Assembly (NCBI GenBank): GCA_002392545.1 | Contig: DGHF01000209.1 | Coordinates: forward strand, 1-17,795 | Direction of reading: 5' to 3' | DNA length: 17,795 bases | Source: Ruminococcus sp. UBA3855 | GTDB taxonomy: Bacteria; Bacillota; Clostridia; Oscillospirales; Ruminococcaceae | Program-made: the position numbers and the translations under genes | Shown: piece after piece, positions 1-7,006 of the stretch | Layout of the letters: each line of letters starts with the position of its first letter | Position numbering within the stretch: position 1 is the first letter of the stretch | Notes under the pieces: model-generated | The model's database searches: none | What the model was told of the DNA's origin: nothing | The model's input: the letters and a program-made list of their open reading frames with translations, nothing else

Positions 1-920
1 CCATAGCGCAGAAATTCCGCATTTTCCAGCCCTGCAATCATGCTGAATACACGTCTCTGCTCACTGAATTTGAGATTGGTCTGGAATCCCACAAGATTGA
101 ACATAGTCCCCTCTTGATTTTCACGTCTCAGCTGAACAACAGCATAAGGTCTTTTTCCGGTTCGGGGGTCATGCAGTCCGACAGGCTTCAAACACCCGAA
201 ACGGAGTGTATCAATACCCCTTGATGCCAGCACCTCAACAGGCATACAGCCCTCATACACCTTGAAAAATTCCTTGTCATGCTCATGCAGAGGGGCTTTT
301 TCAGCATTGACAAGCGCATTCCAGAAAGCTTCATATTCTTCACGGTTCATAGGGCAGTTAAGATAATCAGCTTCGCCCCTGTCATAGCGTGACTGCAAGA
401 AAATTTTGTTCATATCCAGACTTTCCGCCGAAACAATCGGCGCAGCCGCATCAAAGAAACTGAGTCTTGCACCGCACAATTTCTCAATTTTTTCAGACAT
501 TGCATCCGAAGTCAGAGGACCTGTCGCAATAACGCAATTTTTGTCAGGAATTTCCGTCACTTCTTCACGGATAATCTCAATCAAGGGATGATTTTCGATT
601 TCCTTTGTGACCATAGCTGAAAATTGTTCCCTGTCCACAGCCAGCGCACCGCCAGCCGACACAGCGCAAGCCTTTGCACAACGGACTAATAAACTTCCCT
701 GCATTTCCATTTCCGTTTTGAGAAGTCCTCCGGCAGAGGCAAGCCTTGACGCTTTCAGCGAATTGGAACAGACCAATTCCGCCAAATTTTCATGATGATG
801 TGCAGGACTGTACCGGACGGGCTTCATTTCGTAGAGTTTGACGGAAATACCTCTGTTCGCCAATGCCCAAGCAGATTCACAGCCGGCAAGACCTCCGCCA
901 ATGACAACCGCCTGCATCAT
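1..920 (-). CDS. trmFO: TrmFO, folate/FAD-dependent tRNA (uracil-54-C5)-methyltransferase (3' end cut by window)
   Basis: It methylates U54 in the T-loop of tRNA using methylenetetrahydrofolate and reduced FAD, in the cytoplasm. The reverse-strand translation begins MMQAVVIGGGLAGCE, an N-terminal Rossmann FAD-binding motif (GGGLAGCE at about residues 8-15). Family blocks follow: HHHENLAELVCSNSLKA with Cys51, and YEGCMPVEVLASRG with Cys224. These correspond to the two functional cysteines known in the Bacillus enzyme (Cys53 and Cys226). About 306 codons are visible of a usual 430-450; the C-terminus lies to the left of the window. The start ATG at 918-920 overlaps the topA stop as ATGA, and the ribosome binding site AAAGGAG lies inside the topA end. 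The next ATG (915-917) is an equally possible start. The dprA-topA-trmFO order is conserved in Firmicutes. Identity is near certain. Confidence 0.96.
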   Translation of the reverse strand, partial: MMQAVVIGGGLAGCESAWALANRGISVKLYEMKPVRYSPAHHHENLAELVCSNSLKASRLASAGGLLKTEMEMQGSLLVRCAKACAVSAGGALAVDREQFSAMVTKEIENHPLIEIIREEVTEIPDKNCVIATGPLTSDAMSEKIEKLCGARLSFFDAAAPIVSAESLDMNKIFLQSRYDRGEADYLNCPMNREEYEAFWNALVNAEKAPLHEHDKEFFKVYEGCMPVEVLASRGIDTLRFGCLKPVGLHDPRTGKRPYAVVQLRRENQEGTMFNLVGFQTNLKFSEQRRVFSMIAGLENAEFLRY

Positions 921-3019
921 TTCAAGCTCCTTTCATAACCGCAACCGTCCTTTTCACAGACCAAACTTCCCGATTTTCCGCCTTTCTGGAATAAAGTGCA
1001 ATTGCACTGCGGACAGCGTTCCTCAACCGGAACATTCCATGTCATGAAACGGCAGTCCGGATATTTTTCACAACCGTAGAAAATGCGCCCACGTTTTGAC
1101 TTTTTCTGAATGACTTTCTGACCGCAACGAGGACAGAAACCGCCTGTTTCGAGAACGATTTGTTTTGTATTCTTACATTCCGGAAACGCAGGACAGGCAA
1201 GAAATTTTCCATATCTTCCCAATTTGATAACCATATTCCGCCCGCACTGGTCACAGATAATATCTGTTTCTTCGTCGGGAATTTTGACGTGCTGACCATC
1301 CATTGCTTCTTCTGCATCGGAAAGAGTTTTTGCAAAATCCTGATAAAACGTATCCAGCATGGAAACCCAATCCGTTGAACCATGTTCGATGTTATCAAGT
1401 TCAGTTTCCATTTTGGCGGTAAAAGCTGCATCCACAATATGAGAAAAATGGTCTTTCATGACTTTGGTAATGACCTCCCCCAAAGCAGTGGGGCGGAGTT
1501 GTTTTCCCTCACGTTCCACGTACATTCTGGCGAGAATGGTTGTAATCGTCGGCGCATAGGTGCTGGGGCGACCAATACCATTTTCTTCCAAAGTTTTAAT
1601 CAAAGTCGCCTCGGAGAATCTTGCAGGGGGCTGAGTGAAATGTTGATTTCCGTCAAGGCTGATGACGTTCAGAACATCATCCACATTCAAAGGCGGTAAG
1701 ACCTTTTGATTTTCCTCGTCATTGTCATTTTTCTCCTCATACAGTACGGTAAATCCGTCAAACTTGACAGAATAACCAGAGGATTTGAAAAGACAATGGT
1801 CAGCATCAATATCCACCGAAACCGTATCAAGCAGGGCATTCGCCATCTGACTGGCAATGAATCTTTCCCAAATCAATTTATATAATTTATATTGGTCATC
1901 AGTCAGACTTGGGCGCACCTGTGCAGGGGTCAGATTGGGCATACTTGGGCGGATAGCTTCGTGAGCATCCTGTGCATTTTTTTTCGTCTTGAAAACTCTG
2001 GGCTTATCAGGAAGATAATTTTCACCGTAAGTCTGTTTGATATAATCCGCCGCCGCCTGCTGGGCATCCGCAGAAATACGGAGGGAGTCCGTTCTCATGT
2101 AGGTAATTAAACCAACTGCGCCCATTCCGTCAACGTCGATACCCTCATACAATTCCTGAGCGGCTTTCATGGTACGCTTGGACTGGAAACCCAATCTTTT
2201 GGAAGCCTCTTGTTGCAAAGTAGAGGTAATGAACGGCGGAGAAGGTTGTTTCTTCGTGACACGCTTTTTGATGGATTTCACAACAAAGGGAACACCTTTC
2301 AGGCGGTTCAATAGAGCGTTTGCCTGTTCTTCGTTGGCAATTTCGATTTTCTCACCGTCAACGGCGGTTAATTTTGATGCAAACTTTTTTGTATTTTCGG
2401 GAGCTGATAAAACTGCATCAATGCTCCAATATTCTTTTGGAACGAAAGCCCGAATTTCCTCTTCCCTGTCCACAATCAGACGAACCGCCACCGACTGCAC
2501 TCTTCCGGCGGACAATCCTCGCTTGACTTTTTTCCAGAGGAACGGGCTGATTTTATAGCCAACAATTCTGTCAAGAATTCGCCTTGCCTGTTGTGCATTG
2601 ACCAAATCGATATCAATTTTATGGGGATTTGCCATGCCGTTCTGAACGCCGGTTTTTGTAATTTCGTTAAAGGCAACCCGATTATCTGCATTCAAATCGA
2701 GGTTGAGCATCTGTGCAAGATGCCATGAAATTGCCTCTCCCTCACGGTCGGGGTCAGTCGCAAGGTAAACCATTTCGCTTTTCTTGGCTTTCTTTTTGAG
2801 TTCACGAATAATTTCCTCTTTGCCCTTCATGTCCTGATACTGCGGTGTAAAGCCATTATCAACATCGACACCGAGTTTGGATTTTGGCAAATCACGCACA
2901 TGACCCATAGAAGCAATGACTTCATATCCTGCACCTAAATATTTCTGAATTGTCTTGGCTTTTGCCGGAGACTCTACAATCACTAAATTTGACATAAATT
3001 CCGCTGTGAGATACAGCAC
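917..3019 (-). CDS. topA: DNA topoisomerase I (type IA)
   Basis: It relaxes negatively supercoiled DNA through a transient 5'-phosphotyrosine break. The TOPRIM domain is at the N-terminus (IVESPAK near residues 14-20; acidic DPDREGEA at 89-96). The core follows, with the active-site tyrosine in GLITYMRTDS (Tyr307). Three C-terminal zinc ribbons are visible from their Cys pairs (Cys589/592/609/615, 629/632/650/656, 669/672/688/693). The full length of 700 aa is normal for the family. Start choice: the good ribosome binding site GAAAGGAG sits just before a GTG at 3017-3019, giving eight extra residues. The family-typical start MSNLVIVES is the ATG at 2993-2995, but it lies 27 nt from that site. 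The gene ends in ATGA overlap with trmFO and starts 31 nt after dprA, so all three are probably translated from one mRNA. Confidence 0.97.
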   Translation of the reverse strand: MLYLTAEFMSNLVIVESPAKAKTIQKYLGAGYEVIASMGHVRDLPKSKLGVDVDNGFTPQYQDMKGKEEIIRELKKKAKKSEMVYLATDPDREGEAISWHLAQMLNLDLNADNRVAFNEITKTGVQNGMANPHKIDIDLVNAQQARRILDRIVGYKISPFLWKKVKRGLSAGRVQSVAVRLIVDREEEIRAFVPKEYWSIDAVLSAPENTKKFASKLTAVDGEKIEIANEEQANALLNRLKGVPFVVKSIKKRVTKKQPSPPFITSTLQQEASKRLGFQSKRTMKAAQELYEGIDVDGMGAVGLITYMRTDSLRISADAQQAAADYIKQTYGENYLPDKPRVFKTKKNAQDAHEAIRPSMPNLTPAQVRPSLTDDQYKLYKLIWERFIASQMANALLDTVSVDIDADHCLFKSSGYSVKFDGFTVLYEEKNDNDEENQKVLPPLNVDDVLNVISLDGNQHFTQPPARFSEATLIKTLEENGIGRPSTYAPTITTILARMYVEREGKQLRPTALGEVITKVMKDHFSHIVDAAFTAKMETELDNIEHGSTDWVSMLDTFYQDFAKTLSDAEEAMDGQHVKIPDEETDIICDQCGRNMVIKLGRYGKFLACPAFPECKNTKQIVLETGGFCPRCGQKVIQKKSKRGRIFYGCEKYPDCRFMTWNVPVEERCPQCNCTLFQKGGKSGSLVCEKDGCGYERSLK

Positions 3020-3050
3020 ACACTCCTTTCAGGGTCTACTCTCTTCTAAT

Positions 3051-4400
3051 CTAATTTTCCCCACTGGATAACACATACAAATCTCTTTCAGAAATGGCAA
3101 TCAATCCCATCAGTTCCATTTCCACCATCAATAATGAAGCCTGATGAAACGGAATCCCCAGTTTCATACAGACAGAATCAATATTTTGTGCGCCCTCGTT
3201 CCTGATAAGATTGAGAATTTGTTCTTGTTCGCCACTGTCGGAAACAGGGGTGAAATCGTCCTCCTGTTCTGGTTTGGACTGTTCCGGAAGTAATACTGTT
3301 TCCGGAACTGTTTCGGAATGAAATTCTAGTTTCTCCGTTTCCGGCTCATCAAAAACCGGAGAACTGAGACTTTCAGGAATTTTCCCGAAAGAAATCCCTT
3401 CTTTGATAACTTCCGGCATAACAGACAAATATTTTTGAATCTTTGGCTCTTCTGGACGTTCTTCAGGGAGCTGTATTTTTGGCGGTTCATCGGGGAGGAT
3501 TTCGGGAAACTCAGGTTCTTCCATGAAATGGAATGAATTCAATGTGTCGATAATATCACGGCAATGAAAGACCGGATATGCACCATCACGCAGTAAATTC
3601 GCCTGACCGTCATAACGTTTATCGTAAATATCCGCCGGAGGAATGCAGAATACATATTTTCCTTGTTCACAGGCGAGATTTGCCGTAATCAATGCACCGC
3701 TTTTCCTGTGCGCCTCCAGAACAAGTACTCCCTCACTGATACCGGAAAGAATTCTGTTCCTTACCGGAAAATTCGCAGGATAGGGCGGAGTTGCAGGAAA
3801 ATATTCAGAAACCAACAAGCCATTCTGCACAATCTGTTCTTTGAGCATCCGGTTTTCTTTCGGGTAATCGTAATCGACACCGCACCCCAGAACGCCGACT
3901 GTCGGAACGCCTGCCTGTATAGAAGCCTGATGAGCCGAAGCATCCATTCCCACGGCACAACCGCTCACCAGAATCAACCCAGCATCCGCCAGCTCATAAC
4001 AAAGCCGTTTGCTGATTCTCTGGCTATACTGAGAAGGTCGCCTTGTGCCGACAACGGTCAGAATATGTCCCTTTCTGAGCAGTTCCGGATTGCCCCTGTA
4101 AAATAATATCAAGGGTGCATTGTAAATATGTTGCAGCCCCTCCGGATACTCAGAATCCTCCATGGACATGATGTGAATATAATTTCTTTCACAGTATTCT
4201 ATTACCTGATGTGCCTTTTCAATGGGAGTATCAGAAAAGCATTTCTTTTCCTTTTCGTCCATGAGTTTGGTTTCAGGGTCATGCAGAACATAATACAATG
4301 TCCTTGCATCGCCATATTTTTGTATCATTGCAGAAATTTTGGGGTTGGCAATGCCGAAAATCATTTCCAGCCAAAGCAGAAATGCATAATTTTCATTCAT
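3051..4400 (-). CDS. dprA: DprA (Smf), DNA-processing protein for natural transformation/recombination, with extended acidic linker
   Basis: DprA binds incoming single-stranded DNA in the cytoplasm and loads RecA. The Rossmann-fold core shows VVGTRRPS (116-123), SGCAVGMDASAH (146-157), FPVRNRILSGIS (211-222) and SGALITA (234-240), all expected DprA blocks. A winged-helix C-terminal domain (about 390-445, from EQEQILNLI to YVLS) resembles the DprA/DML1-like domain. Between them lies an unusual stretch of about 100 residues (290-389) rich in Pro and Glu, probably disordered. It makes the protein 449 aa rather than the common 280-380. The ATG start at 4398-4400 has GGGAG upstream and lies within the end of the methyltransferase gene (8 nt overlap). 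One oddity is Val in place of the frequent Arg in the SGxARGID motif. Its presence hints at, but does not prove, competence. Confidence 0.95.
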   Translation of the reverse strand: MNENYAFLLWLEMIFGIANPKISAMIQKYGDARTLYYVLHDPETKLMDEKEKKCFSDTPIEKAHQVIEYCERNYIHIMSMEDSEYPEGLQHIYNAPLILFYRGNPELLRKGHILTVVGTRRPSQYSQRISKRLCYELADAGLILVSGCAVGMDASAHQASIQAGVPTVGVLGCGVDYDYPKENRMLKEQIVQNGLLVSEYFPATPPYPANFPVRNRILSGISEGVLVLEAHRKSGALITANLACEQGKYVFCIPPADIYDKRYDGQANLLRDGAYPVFHCRDIIDTLNSFHFMEEPEFPEILPDEPPKIQLPEERPEEPKIQKYLSVMPEVIKEGISFGKIPESLSSPVFDEPETEKLEFHSETVPETVLLPEQSKPEQEDDFTPVSDSGEQEQILNLIRNEGAQNIDSVCMKLGIPFHQASLLMVEMELMGLIAISERDLYVLSSGEN

Positions 4401-5184
4401 GTCTGACCATCTCCCACATCATGATACCTGCCGCCATTGCGGCATTGAGTGACTCCGTGCGTCCCCTCATGGGGATGATAACGCATTTGTCACAGGCTTC
4501 CACAGCTTCATTGGAAAGTCCGTTTCCCTCGTTGCCAATCCATACAGCACAGCCTTTCCCCATTTGCATTTCAGAGAGAGAAACAGCATCCTCACGCAGT
4601 ACCGCCCCATAGGAAAGAACCTTTTTTTCTTGCAATATCCCGACTATTTTCCTGATTTCCGTTTCCTCATATACAGGAATCCGGAAAATAGCCCCCATTG
4701 TGGCACGGACTGTTTTCGGGTTATAAATTTCACAGCTTCCGCAACTGATAACCGCATCCATCCCCATTGCATCCGCCGTTCTGAGAATCATCCCCATGTT
4801 TCCGGTATCCTGCAAGTGTTCAAGCACCAGATACCGCCCGTCAGGACGAATATTTCCAGAAGAAAGCTGTAAATTTCGCATACCACAGATTGCAAATACT
4901 CCCTGTGTATGTTCTGTATCTGAAATATACTCCCCGATTTCGTCAGAAATCATACGGAAACTTTCAGGTTGTTGCATCAGTCCTTGCAAATCTTCAGAAT
5001 ATTTTTTCATTGCCGTTTCTGTCATGAGAATGGTACAGGGAATATTTTCCTGCAATGCATCACGGACAATCCGTAGCCCCTCCACCACGAACAGACGGTA
5101 AGTATATCGGTAATGTTTATTTTCGCATAACTTGCGGTAATGTTTAATCAATGGGTTATTCTTTGAAGTTACCATTTCCAGCAT
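4393..5184 (-). CDS. TrmH/SpoU-family RNA 2'-O-ribose methyltransferase
   Basis: This is a SAM-dependent SPOUT enzyme that methylates a ribose 2'-OH on rRNA or tRNA. The N-terminal part (1-100) looks like the SpoU substrate-binding domain (SKNNPLIKHYRKL...VVEGLRIV). The C-terminal knotted domain shows all three family motifs: GNMGMILRTADAMGMD (128-143, catalytic-type Arg135), IGNEGNGL (216-223) and IPMRGRTESLNAAMAAGI (237-254). The 263 aa length is typical of rRNA methyltransferases such as RlmB or TsnR-like proteins. The exact target nucleotide cannot be read from sequence, so no symbol is given. The start ATG at 5182-5184 follows a very strong GGGAGGTGA ribosome binding site. It lies just downstream of the rplT terminator and overlaps dprA by 8 nt, so it heads the dprA-topA-trmFO set. 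Confidence 0.93.
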   Translation of the reverse strand: MLEMVTSKNNPLIKHYRKLCENKHYRYTYRLFVVEGLRIVRDALQENIPCTILMTETAMKKYSEDLQGLMQQPESFRMISDEIGEYISDTEHTQGVFAICGMRNLQLSSGNIRPDGRYLVLEHLQDTGNMGMILRTADAMGMDAVISCGSCEIYNPKTVRATMGAIFRIPVYEETEIRKIVGILQEKKVLSYGAVLREDAVSLSEMQMGKGCAVWIGNEGNGLSNEAVEACDKCVIIPMRGRTESLNAAMAAGIMMWEMVRHE

Positions 5185-5207
5185 GAAATCACCTCCCTAA
5201 AAATGCC

Positions 5208-5244
5208 AAAAACCACGCTCTTACTCATGAGAAAAGAGCGTGGT
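5208..5244 (-). terminator. Rho-independent terminator after rplT
   Basis: A perfect 11-bp inverted repeat pairs ACCACGCTCTT (5212-5222) with AAGAGCGTGGT (5234-5244) around an 11-nt loop. On the minus strand the stem is followed by a run of five T. It closes the infC-rpmI-rplT unit. Because the methyltransferase ribosome binding site begins only about 10 nt further on and no promoter is seen in between, it probably acts as a partial terminator that sets the level of downstream expression. Confidence 0.85.
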
Positions 5245-5258
5245 CTGATTGACGAAAA

Positions 5259-5612
5259 TCAAAGTGCAGCCTTTGCCTGTGCAACAATTGCTGCGAAGCC
5301 CTCTGCATCATGAATTGCAATCTCGGAGAGCATTTTTCTGTTGAGTGTAATACCAGCCTTCTTGCAGCCGTTCATAAAGGTAGAATAATTCATGCCATTG
5401 ATTTTAGCAGCAGCGGAAATTCTGGTAATCCAAAGCTGACGGAAGTTTCTTTTCTTCTGCTTTCTGCCGATGTAAGCATACTGACCAGACTTCATGACAG
5501 CCTGTTTTGCCATCTTGAAATGTTTGCTTTTTGCGCCAAAATAGCCCTTTGCGAGCTTGAGAGTCTTATTTCTTCTCTTGCGAGTCATCATCGCACCCTT
5601 AATACGTGCCAT
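5259..5612 (-). CDS. rplT: 50S ribosomal protein L20
   Basis: This is an early-assembly 23S rRNA-binding protein of the large subunit and, in many bacteria, the translational or attenuation repressor of its own infC-rpmI-rplT operon. The 117-residue product is full length and very basic. It carries the family sequence MARIKGAMMTRKRR at the start, KLAKGYFGAK, YAYIGRKQKKRNFRQLWITRI and the C-terminal domain INGMNYSTFM. The start has a clean GGAGGTAAAGAACT before ATG. It is the third gene of the classic IF3-L35-L20 operon and is followed directly by a terminator. The candidate target of autoregulation is the leader at 6433-6604. Confidence 0.99.
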   Translation of the reverse strand: MARIKGAMMTRKRRNKTLKLAKGYFGAKSKHFKMAKQAVMKSGQYAYIGRKQKKRNFRQLWITRISAAAKINGMNYSTFMNGCKKAGITLNRKMLSEIAIHDAEGFAAIVAQAKAAL

Positions 5613-5685
5613 AGTTCTTTACCTCCAATATATTTTTCTGTTTTCTCACCAGTCAATTCCTGAAATCTGTCAAACGCCTGACGGC

Positions 5686-5889
5686 TTACAGATACGGAAC
5701 AAGCTTCTTGATGGTAGGAGTATTGGAAACGTCAGCCACACCAGCACCTCTTGCGATTCTCTTGCGCTTGGTGTCCTTCTGTGTCAGTCTGTGACGCTTG
5801 TTGGTATGCTGATACTTCACCTTGCCATTAGCGGTGAGCTTGAAACGCTTCTTTGCGCCGGAATGTGTTTTAACCTTCACTTTAGCCAT
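5686..5889 (-). CDS. rpmI: 50S ribosomal protein L35
   Basis: This is a small basic protein of the large ribosomal subunit. The 67-residue sequence shows the family pattern KVKTHSGAKKRFK near the start, NKRHRLTQKD in the middle and a C-terminal IKKLVPY-like end, at the usual length of 64-67. The ribosome binding site AAGGAGG lies 9-10 nt before the ATG. The gene sits 21 nt downstream of infC and 73 nt upstream of rplT, in the standard operon order. Confidence 0.98.
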   Translation of the reverse strand: MAKVKVKTHSGAKKRFKLTANGKVKYQHTNKRHRLTQKDTKRKRIARGAGVADVSNTPTIKKLVPYL

Positions 5890-5910
5890 GATAATAGTCC
5901 TCCTTGATGC

Positions 5911-6432
5911 TTATTTGGATGCCTTCGGGGATATGAACATCACAATACTGCGCCCTTCCATTTTGGCGGGCTTTTCGACAGTCCCATATTCACTGCAAGC
6001 CTCTTTGAACCGTTCCAGCAGTTCAGAGCCCAGCTCCGGATGTGCAATGGCACGTTTCCGGAAACGAACCGAAACTTTCAGCTTATCACCGGATTTCAGG
6101 AACTTATTCGCCTGATTTACCTTTGTTTCGAAATCATGGGTATCAATCGCCGAAAACATTCTGATTTCCTTGACAGACATCACTTTTTGATTTTTCTTCG
6201 CTTCTTTTTCACGCTTCTGCTGTTCAAAACAGAACTTGCCATAATCCAGAATACGGCATACAGGCGGTTTTGCCTGCGGTGCTATTTTTACCAAATCGAG
6301 ATTCTTCTCGTAAGCCAGTTTGAGCGCATCCTTTGCGGACATCACTCCCAGTTTAGAACCGTCAGCATCGATGACCAGAATTTCCTTATCCCGAATCATC
6401 TCATTGATTTGCATATCTTCCTTACTACTTAT
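5911..6432 (-). CDS. infC: Translation initiation factor IF-3
   Basis: IF-3 binds the 30S subunit, blocks premature 50S joining and checks the initiator tRNA and start codon. The N-domain (QINEMIRDKEILVID, PPVCRILDYGKFCFEQQKREKEAKK) and C-domain (VKEIRMF, LKVSVRFRKRAIAHPELG, MEGRSIVMFISP) are complete. The start is uncertain. ATA at 6430-6432 has GGGGGTG six nt upstream and gives ISSKEDMQINE, close to Bacillus-type IF-3 N-termini. ATG at 6412-6414 has AAGGA four nt upstream and gives MQINE. In-frame TTG (6445-6447) and GTG (6439-6441) lack a good ribosome binding site. A rare start codon would suit infC, whose product discriminates against such codons in other bacteria (AUU in enterics). It is first in its operon, behind its own promoter and structured leader. 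Confidence 0.96.
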   Translation of the reverse strand: MSSKEDMQINEMIRDKEILVIDADGSKLGVMSAKDALKLAYEKNLDLVKIAPQAKPPVCRILDYGKFCFEQQKREKEAKKNQKVMSVKEIRMFSAIDTHDFETKVNQANKFLKSGDKLKVSVRFRKRAIAHPELGSELLERFKEACSEYGTVEKPAKMEGRSIVMFISPKASK

Positions 6433-6604
6433 TGCGGGCACCCCCAAGCATTAAAATTTAAAACAAAAATGAGTGCAGACAATCATCAGCACCCACCAAC
6501 ACCCACAACAGCTTACAAAAAAAGCCAGCCATCATGAAAGATATTGACCGTTTCGGCATTCATGGTCAAACGGTGAGTCACGGAAAGTGCCTGCTTTGTT
6601 TTCA
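6433..6604 (-). promoter_or_regulatory. Structured 5' leader of infC-rpmI-rplT (probable L20-type autoregulatory leader)
   Basis: This is a gene-free leader between the promoter and infC. Besides the hairpin at 6465-6494, minus-strand RNA ACUCACCG (6578 to 6571) can pair with UGGUGGGU (6498 to 6491) over eight positions. That would consume the 5' arm of the terminator hairpin, as an antiterminator would. Two further mutually exclusive inverted repeats overlap here: TTGACC/GGTCAA (6544-6549, 6564-6569) and ACCGTTT/AAACGGT (6547-6553, 6568-6574). AAAGCCAGC (6521-6529) can also close onto GCCTGCTTT (6589-6597), ending in a U7 run. Firmicute infC operons commonly carry an L20-responsive leader; that this is one is inference. 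The rest of the intergenic gap (6640-6697) is AT-rich with no further feature seen. Confidence 0.55.
6465..6494 (-). terminator. Candidate attenuator hairpin in the infC leader
   Basis: On the minus strand the RNA reads GGGUGC-U-GA, a six-base loop, then UC-U-GCACUC, then AUUUUUG. This is a stem of eight pairs (one G-U, one internal U-U mismatch) followed at once by five U and then more U. It lies roughly 110-135 nt after the predicted transcription start and about 35 nt before the infC start. This is terminator geometry inside a 5' leader. The stem is moderate and untested. Confidence 0.5.
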
Positions 6605-6610
6605 AACGAT

Positions 6611-6639
6611 ATTATACCACATTCCGTCATATTTGTCAA
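6611..6639 (-). promoter_or_regulatory. Sigma-70-type promoter for infC-rpmI-rplT
   Basis: On the minus strand there is a perfect TTGACA (-35, 6634-6639), a 17-nt spacer and a perfect TATAAT (-10, 6611-6616) preceded by TGG, that is an extended -10. Transcription would begin near 6603-6605. It is the strongest promoter by sequence in the window, fitting a ribosomal protein operon. Confidence 0.9.
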
Positions 6640-6697
6640 GTCTGTTTTGGATTTTTTTGCATATGTCACAAAATTTACAAAATTCACTGACAAGCAC

Positions 6698-6726
6698 TTG
6701 ACTTTTTTGATAAATGGATGTATAAT
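6698..6726 (+). promoter_or_regulatory. Sigma-70-type promoter for the phoH-side operon
   Basis: TTGACT (6698-6703), a 17-nt spacer and TATAAT (6721-6726) give a near-consensus promoter diverging from the infC promoter, with 58 nt between the two -35 boxes. Transcription would start near 6733 and run through the small ORF at 6779 into phoH, ybeY and era. No terminator is seen before phoH. Confidence 0.8.
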
Positions 6727-6778
6727 AAGGATGAAAAGCAGTTTTTCTTCATGACAGTTAATATTAGGAAGTGGGGAA

Positions 6779-6979
6779 ATAAAAAAGCAGTCCAAAACTT
6801 ATAATCATCTTCCAACTGATATGTGGATGGTATGTTTCCGTGACGACAAGGGCGGTCGAGAAATGGAAATTTGGGCTGGACAGTCTACAGGTGCTGGCAA
6901 CGGACTGCCACGTTACCGTCTATATCCCGACCCAGCACCAGTAGACAGCACAGGTACTACAGGCTGGGGCAAAAAATAA
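6779..6979 (+). CDS. Small hypothetical protein, apparent AUA start
   Basis: Not recognised. A 66-codon frame ends at TAA 6977-6979, 27 nt before phoH. The first ATG in frame (6821) has no ribosome binding site. The frame is open further up, and ATA at 6779-6781 lies seven nt after AGGAAG (6766-6771) and is followed by AAA AAG, the common Met-Lys-Lys style of start, so AUA initiation or an ATG-to-ATA change is suspected. The product is polar and non-membrane, with a central charged stretch (CFRDDKGGREMEIWAGQ) and a Gly/Pro/Thr-rich tail (YPDPAPVDSTGTTGWGKK). It has no signal peptide and only one Cys. It is placed directly after a promoter and before phoH. Codon choice looks like that of neighbouring genes, but coding status is only moderately supported. 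Confidence 0.45.
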   Translation: MKKQSKTYNHLPTDMWMVCFRDDKGGREMEIWAGQSTGAGNGLPRYRLYPDPAPVDSTGTTGWGKK

Positions 6980-7006
6980 ACACATGATTATATTACAGGA
7001 GAACTT

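Noticed and set aside
6492..6512. G-rich minus-strand stretch in the infC leader as a G-quadruplex
   Set aside because: Only two runs of three G are present; the stretch is better explained as the terminator/antiterminator arm.
6532..6795. 87-codon minus-strand frame with TTG start in the divergent intergenic region
   Set aside because: It runs through both promoters, including the perfect -35/-10 of infC, has no ribosome binding site and its peptide shows no recognisable motif.
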